Shown here: piece by piece, positions 6,175-7,394 of the stretch
Numbering within the stretch: the first letter of the stretch is position 1
Layout: each line of letters opens with the position of its first letter
NCBI GenBank assembly: GCA_022709485.1
Contig: JAKLIS010000062.1
Location: 1-7,394 of the forward strand
Origin: Elusimicrobiota bacterium
Lineage (GTDB): Bacteria > Elusimicrobiota > Elusimicrobia > F11
Reading direction: 5' to 3'
DNA: 7,394 bases
Made by a program: the position numbers and the translations under genes
The notes under the pieces: model-generated
What the model saw: only the letters and a program-made list of their open reading frames with translations
What the model was told of the DNA's origin: nothing
Databases searched by the model: none

Positions 6175-6921
6175 TCACCTCGGCATCAGCGCAAACACAC
6201 CCCAGCCCAGGTATTCACGCGTGTAAGCGGCGTGGCGCTCGGGTTCCGAGGTCAGTTTGGCTCGAACATCTTTGGCGAGATCGTCGCCGGGATTGGCTTC
6301 AAGCCATCGGTGCATAGTGAGCCATTTAGCCGCCTCGTATCTATCCCAACCATCTTGGTTAGCCAGAACCATTTCAACAACATCGTAGCCAAGGCGACCA
6401 AAAGACGCAAGAAGTTCTGGAAGTATGAGAAAGTCGGAAACTGAGTGTGCAAGGCACTCCTTGGCAATATTTTCCGTCGGAGGTAACTGCCGCCAGTAGG
6501 GCTCACCGATAAGAATGATCCCTCCGGTTCGCAAGCTCCGCGCCAGAAGCTCGATAGTGCCGGCGACTCCTCCGCCAATCCAAGTGGCACCAACACAGGC
6601 TGCCACACCGACCTTCTCGTCAGAGACGTATCCGGTAGCATCGCCGTGAATGAACTTGACTTTATCTGCGACACCGAGTTCTGCAGCACGAAGTTTCGCT
6701 TGCTCGGTAAACAACTGACTCATGTCGATGCCGGTGCCCATGACTCCGTAATCGCGTGCCCAGGTGCATAGCATCTCCCCCGAACCGCTGCCAAGGTCAA
6801 GCACTCGGGTCCCTGTTTCCAGGCGTAGCGCTGCGCCGAGCGTGGCGAGCTTTTCGGGTGTGAACGGGTTATGGATACGGTGAGCACTTTCGGTGATGTT
6901 AAAAATCCGTGGAATGTCCAT
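6175..6921 (-). CDS. yjhP: SAM-dependent class I methyltransferase, YjhP-like
   Basis: A complete 248-residue protein. The Rossmann-fold SAM-binding motif I is VLDLGSGSGEM at 40-50, followed by the acidic end of strand 2 (GTGIDMS, 62-68), HGDATGY (92-98) as the adenine-side motif, and a GGIILIGEPYWRQLP segment (133-147). The sequence closely resembles my memory of E. coli YjhP, a putative methyltransferase of the KpLE2 phage-like element, from the first residues (IPRIF, HRIHNPF) through ATWIGGG to GYDVVEMVLANQDGWDRYEAAKWLTM (178-203). The substrate is unknown; small-molecule methylation is the usual guess. The ATG at 6921 has AGGGAGA 9 nt upstream. No partner gene adjoins it. Its base composition is visibly more GC-rich than the flanking non-coding DNA, and with the nearby intron and truncated gene this suggests lateral transfer. 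Confidence 0.88.
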   Translation of the reverse strand: MDIPRIFNITESAHRIHNPFTPEKLATLGAALRLETGTRVLDLGSGSGEMLCTWARDYGVMGTGIDMSQLFTEQAKLRAAELGVADKVKFIHGDATGYVSDEKVGVAACVGATWIGGGVAGTIELLARSLRTGGIILIGEPYWRQLPPTENIAKECLAHSVSDFLILPELLASFGRLGYDVVEMVLANQDGWDRYEAAKWLTMHRWLEANPGDDLAKDVRAKLTSEPERHAAYTREYLGWGVFALMPR

Positions 6922-6948
6922 TTCGGGAAATCTCCCTATCTGAATTCT

Positions 6949-6976
6949 TTCATAACAAGATATCAGGTATTTGCAA
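6949..6976 (-). promoter_or_regulatory. Candidate sigma70-type promoter of the methyltransferase gene
   Basis: On the minus strand TTGCAA (6976-6971) and TATGAA (6954-6949) are 16 nt apart; each matches 4 of 6 consensus bases. The -10 element lies about 27 nt upstream of the start codon. The match is modest and prediction by eye is unreliable. Confidence 0.3.
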
Positions 6977-6989
6977 TTTCAGAAATACC
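6966..6989. promoter_or_regulatory. Inverted repeat overlapping the candidate -35 box, possible operator
   Basis: GGTATTT (6966-6972) and AAATACC (6983-6989) are perfect inverted 7-mers around a 10-nt spacer. They overlap the candidate -35 element of the methyltransferase promoter, where a repressor dimer could bind. No regulator gene is seen nearby. Confidence 0.35.
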
Positions 6990-7036
6990 ATTTAATTGAT
7001 GCCAAGAGATGCTTGCATCACATTTCCTAGGGTTCG

Positions 7037-7063
7037 CGTCCACAATTAGTGTGGACGATTTTT
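7037..7063 (+). terminator. Terminator-like hairpin on the plus strand
   Basis: CGTCCACA (7037-7044) and TGTGGACG (7050-7057) form a perfect 8-bp stem with a 5-nt loop, followed by A and TTTTT (7059-7063). It has the form of an intrinsic terminator, but no plus-strand gene precedes it here. It lies 43 nt downstream of the group II intron 3' end. Confidence 0.4.
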
Positions 7064-7102
7064 GCGACTCTCCTCGTCGGAGGGTTCCATCTATTCCAAA
7101 AT

Positions 7103-7148
7103 AGAGTAGGCGAGGAACCGAAGCCAAGCCTCGGCCCCTCACCCCTCT
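7103..7148 (-). ncRNA. Group II intron domain VI with bulged branch-point A
   Basis: Read 5' to 3' on the minus strand, 7148-7128 pairs with 7124-7103 over 21 bp (some G-T wobbles) around a 3-nt loop. The only unpaired base in the stem is A7107 (plus-strand T). This is the expected lariat branch-point adenosine near the base of domain VI. Confidence 0.85.
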
Positions 7149-7150
7149 GC

Positions 7151-7183
7151 GAACCGGACGTACAGATTTCCCGTATCCGGCTC
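7151..7183 (-). ncRNA. Group II intron domain V (catalytic hairpin)
   Basis: The minus strand begins GAGCCGGAT (7183-7175) and ends GTCCGGTTC (7159-7151), a 9-bp lower stem including wobbles. The two-nucleotide AC bulge (7161-7160) and the catalytic AGC triad (7182-7180) are in their expected places. The upper stem is four pairs closed by GAAAT. At 33 nt it is one base shorter than the common 34-nt form. Confidence 0.88.
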
Positions 7184-7190
7184 TTCCAGG

Positions 7191-7394
7191 TTATACCAAA
7201 ACCGCCTGCTGACATAAATAATTGGGAATTACCCGTAGGGGTTTAATGCCTCTCAGGATTCGCTTCTCCAGTCCCGCCAGTTTCTTCCATCTTACTGGCC
7301 TTCGCCCCTGTCGGTATTTATCTCGCAGATAATAACTGACAAGTTTGTGGACTGTCCGGCATTCCCGGTAAAAGATGCGATTGGAATTACCAAA
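7191..7394 (-). CDS. C-terminal tail of a probable intron-encoded protein (partial, 5' part off the right edge)
   Basis: The minus-strand frame is open from the window edge for 67 codons to TAA at 7193-7191, ending 7 nt before domain V. That is where the domain IV open frame of a group II intron normally stops, so an intron-encoded reverse transcriptase/maturase is the natural expectation. The tail itself is very basic and aromatic (HKLVSYYLRDKYRQGRRP, residues 16-33 of the visible part, then VRWKKLAGLEKRIL and LRVIPNYLCQQAVLV). I do not recognise in it the maturase domain X or an HNH endonuclease. The basic character fits RNA or DNA binding. It could also be a different cargo gene or a translated-looking part of domain IV. 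Confidence 0.45.
   Translation of the reverse strand, partial: FGNSNRIFYRECRTVHKLVSYYLRDKYRQGRRPVRWKKLAGLEKRILRGIKPLRVIPNYLCQQAVLV

Larger units (their letters stand above)
7101..7394 (-). mobile_element. Group II intron, 3' portion (5' part off the right edge)
   Basis: The minus strand carries, in order, an open reading frame tail (stop at 7193-7191), a domain V hairpin (7183-7151), a 2-nt linker and a domain VI hairpin with a bulged adenosine. The predicted 3' splice site follows CTCTAT at 7101, giving the usual AY end, 6 nt after the bulged A at 7107. Group II introns are self-splicing ribozymes that move by target-primed reverse transcription. The AGC rather than CGC triad in domain V argues against bacterial class IIC and for a IIA/IIB-like type. 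The 5' end and the reverse transcriptase core are not in the window. The 3' exon starts TTTGGAATAG and matches no gene that I recognise. Confidence 0.85.

Overview
The window is a bacterial chromosomal segment of moderate GC content, coding-dense on the left and accessory in character on the right. No gene fixes the taxon. The left two thirds resemble the chromosome of a Gram-negative or candidate-phylum bacterium: single-copy membrane proteins, very tight gene packing and short palindromic intergenic repeats. That placement is a guess.

Left part (1-3173). A minus-strand beta-CASP-type metallo-beta-lactamase-fold gene runs off the left edge. It is divergent from a plus-strand pair: a TerC/Alx-family membrane protein (571-1491), followed after only 2 nt by a CstA-family carbon-starvation/pyruvate-peptide transporter (1494-3173). 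The two are almost certainly co-transcribed.

Middle (3166-5579). A CorA-family divalent-cation channel on the minus strand meets cstA tail to tail with an 8-nt overlap. Its real start is near 4086. The open frame continues about 200 codons further upstream, but only because it reads through a cluster of palindromes. That cluster (4112-4392) has a perfect 32-nt inverted repeat, three hairpins of the same 8-bp/9-nt design and outer GC-rich arms, and it fills most of the divergent gap between corA and a DUF4349 membrane protein (4505-5500). A strong intrinsic terminator follows the DUF4349 gene.

Right part (5571-7394). This looks like a rearranged or acquired region. It holds the C-terminal remnant of an OsmC-family gene, about 420 nt with no recognisable gene, a complete minus-strand SAM-dependent methyltransferase strikingly like Escherichia coli YjhP (a gene of a phage-like island), and at the right edge the 3' end of a group II intron on the minus strand. 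The intron shows domain V with the AGC triad, a domain VI hairpin of 21 pairs with one bulged branch-point adenosine, and an open reading frame tail just upstream.

Three of the four intact membrane proteins (TerC, CorA and probably the transporter CstA) handle ions or small solutes, so metal and nutrient homeostasis is the likely theme on the left. I found no convincing new multi-gene system. The most unusual items are the palindrome cluster, the CorA with SMN in place of GMN, and the intron 3' end with an unfamiliar encoded protein tail.
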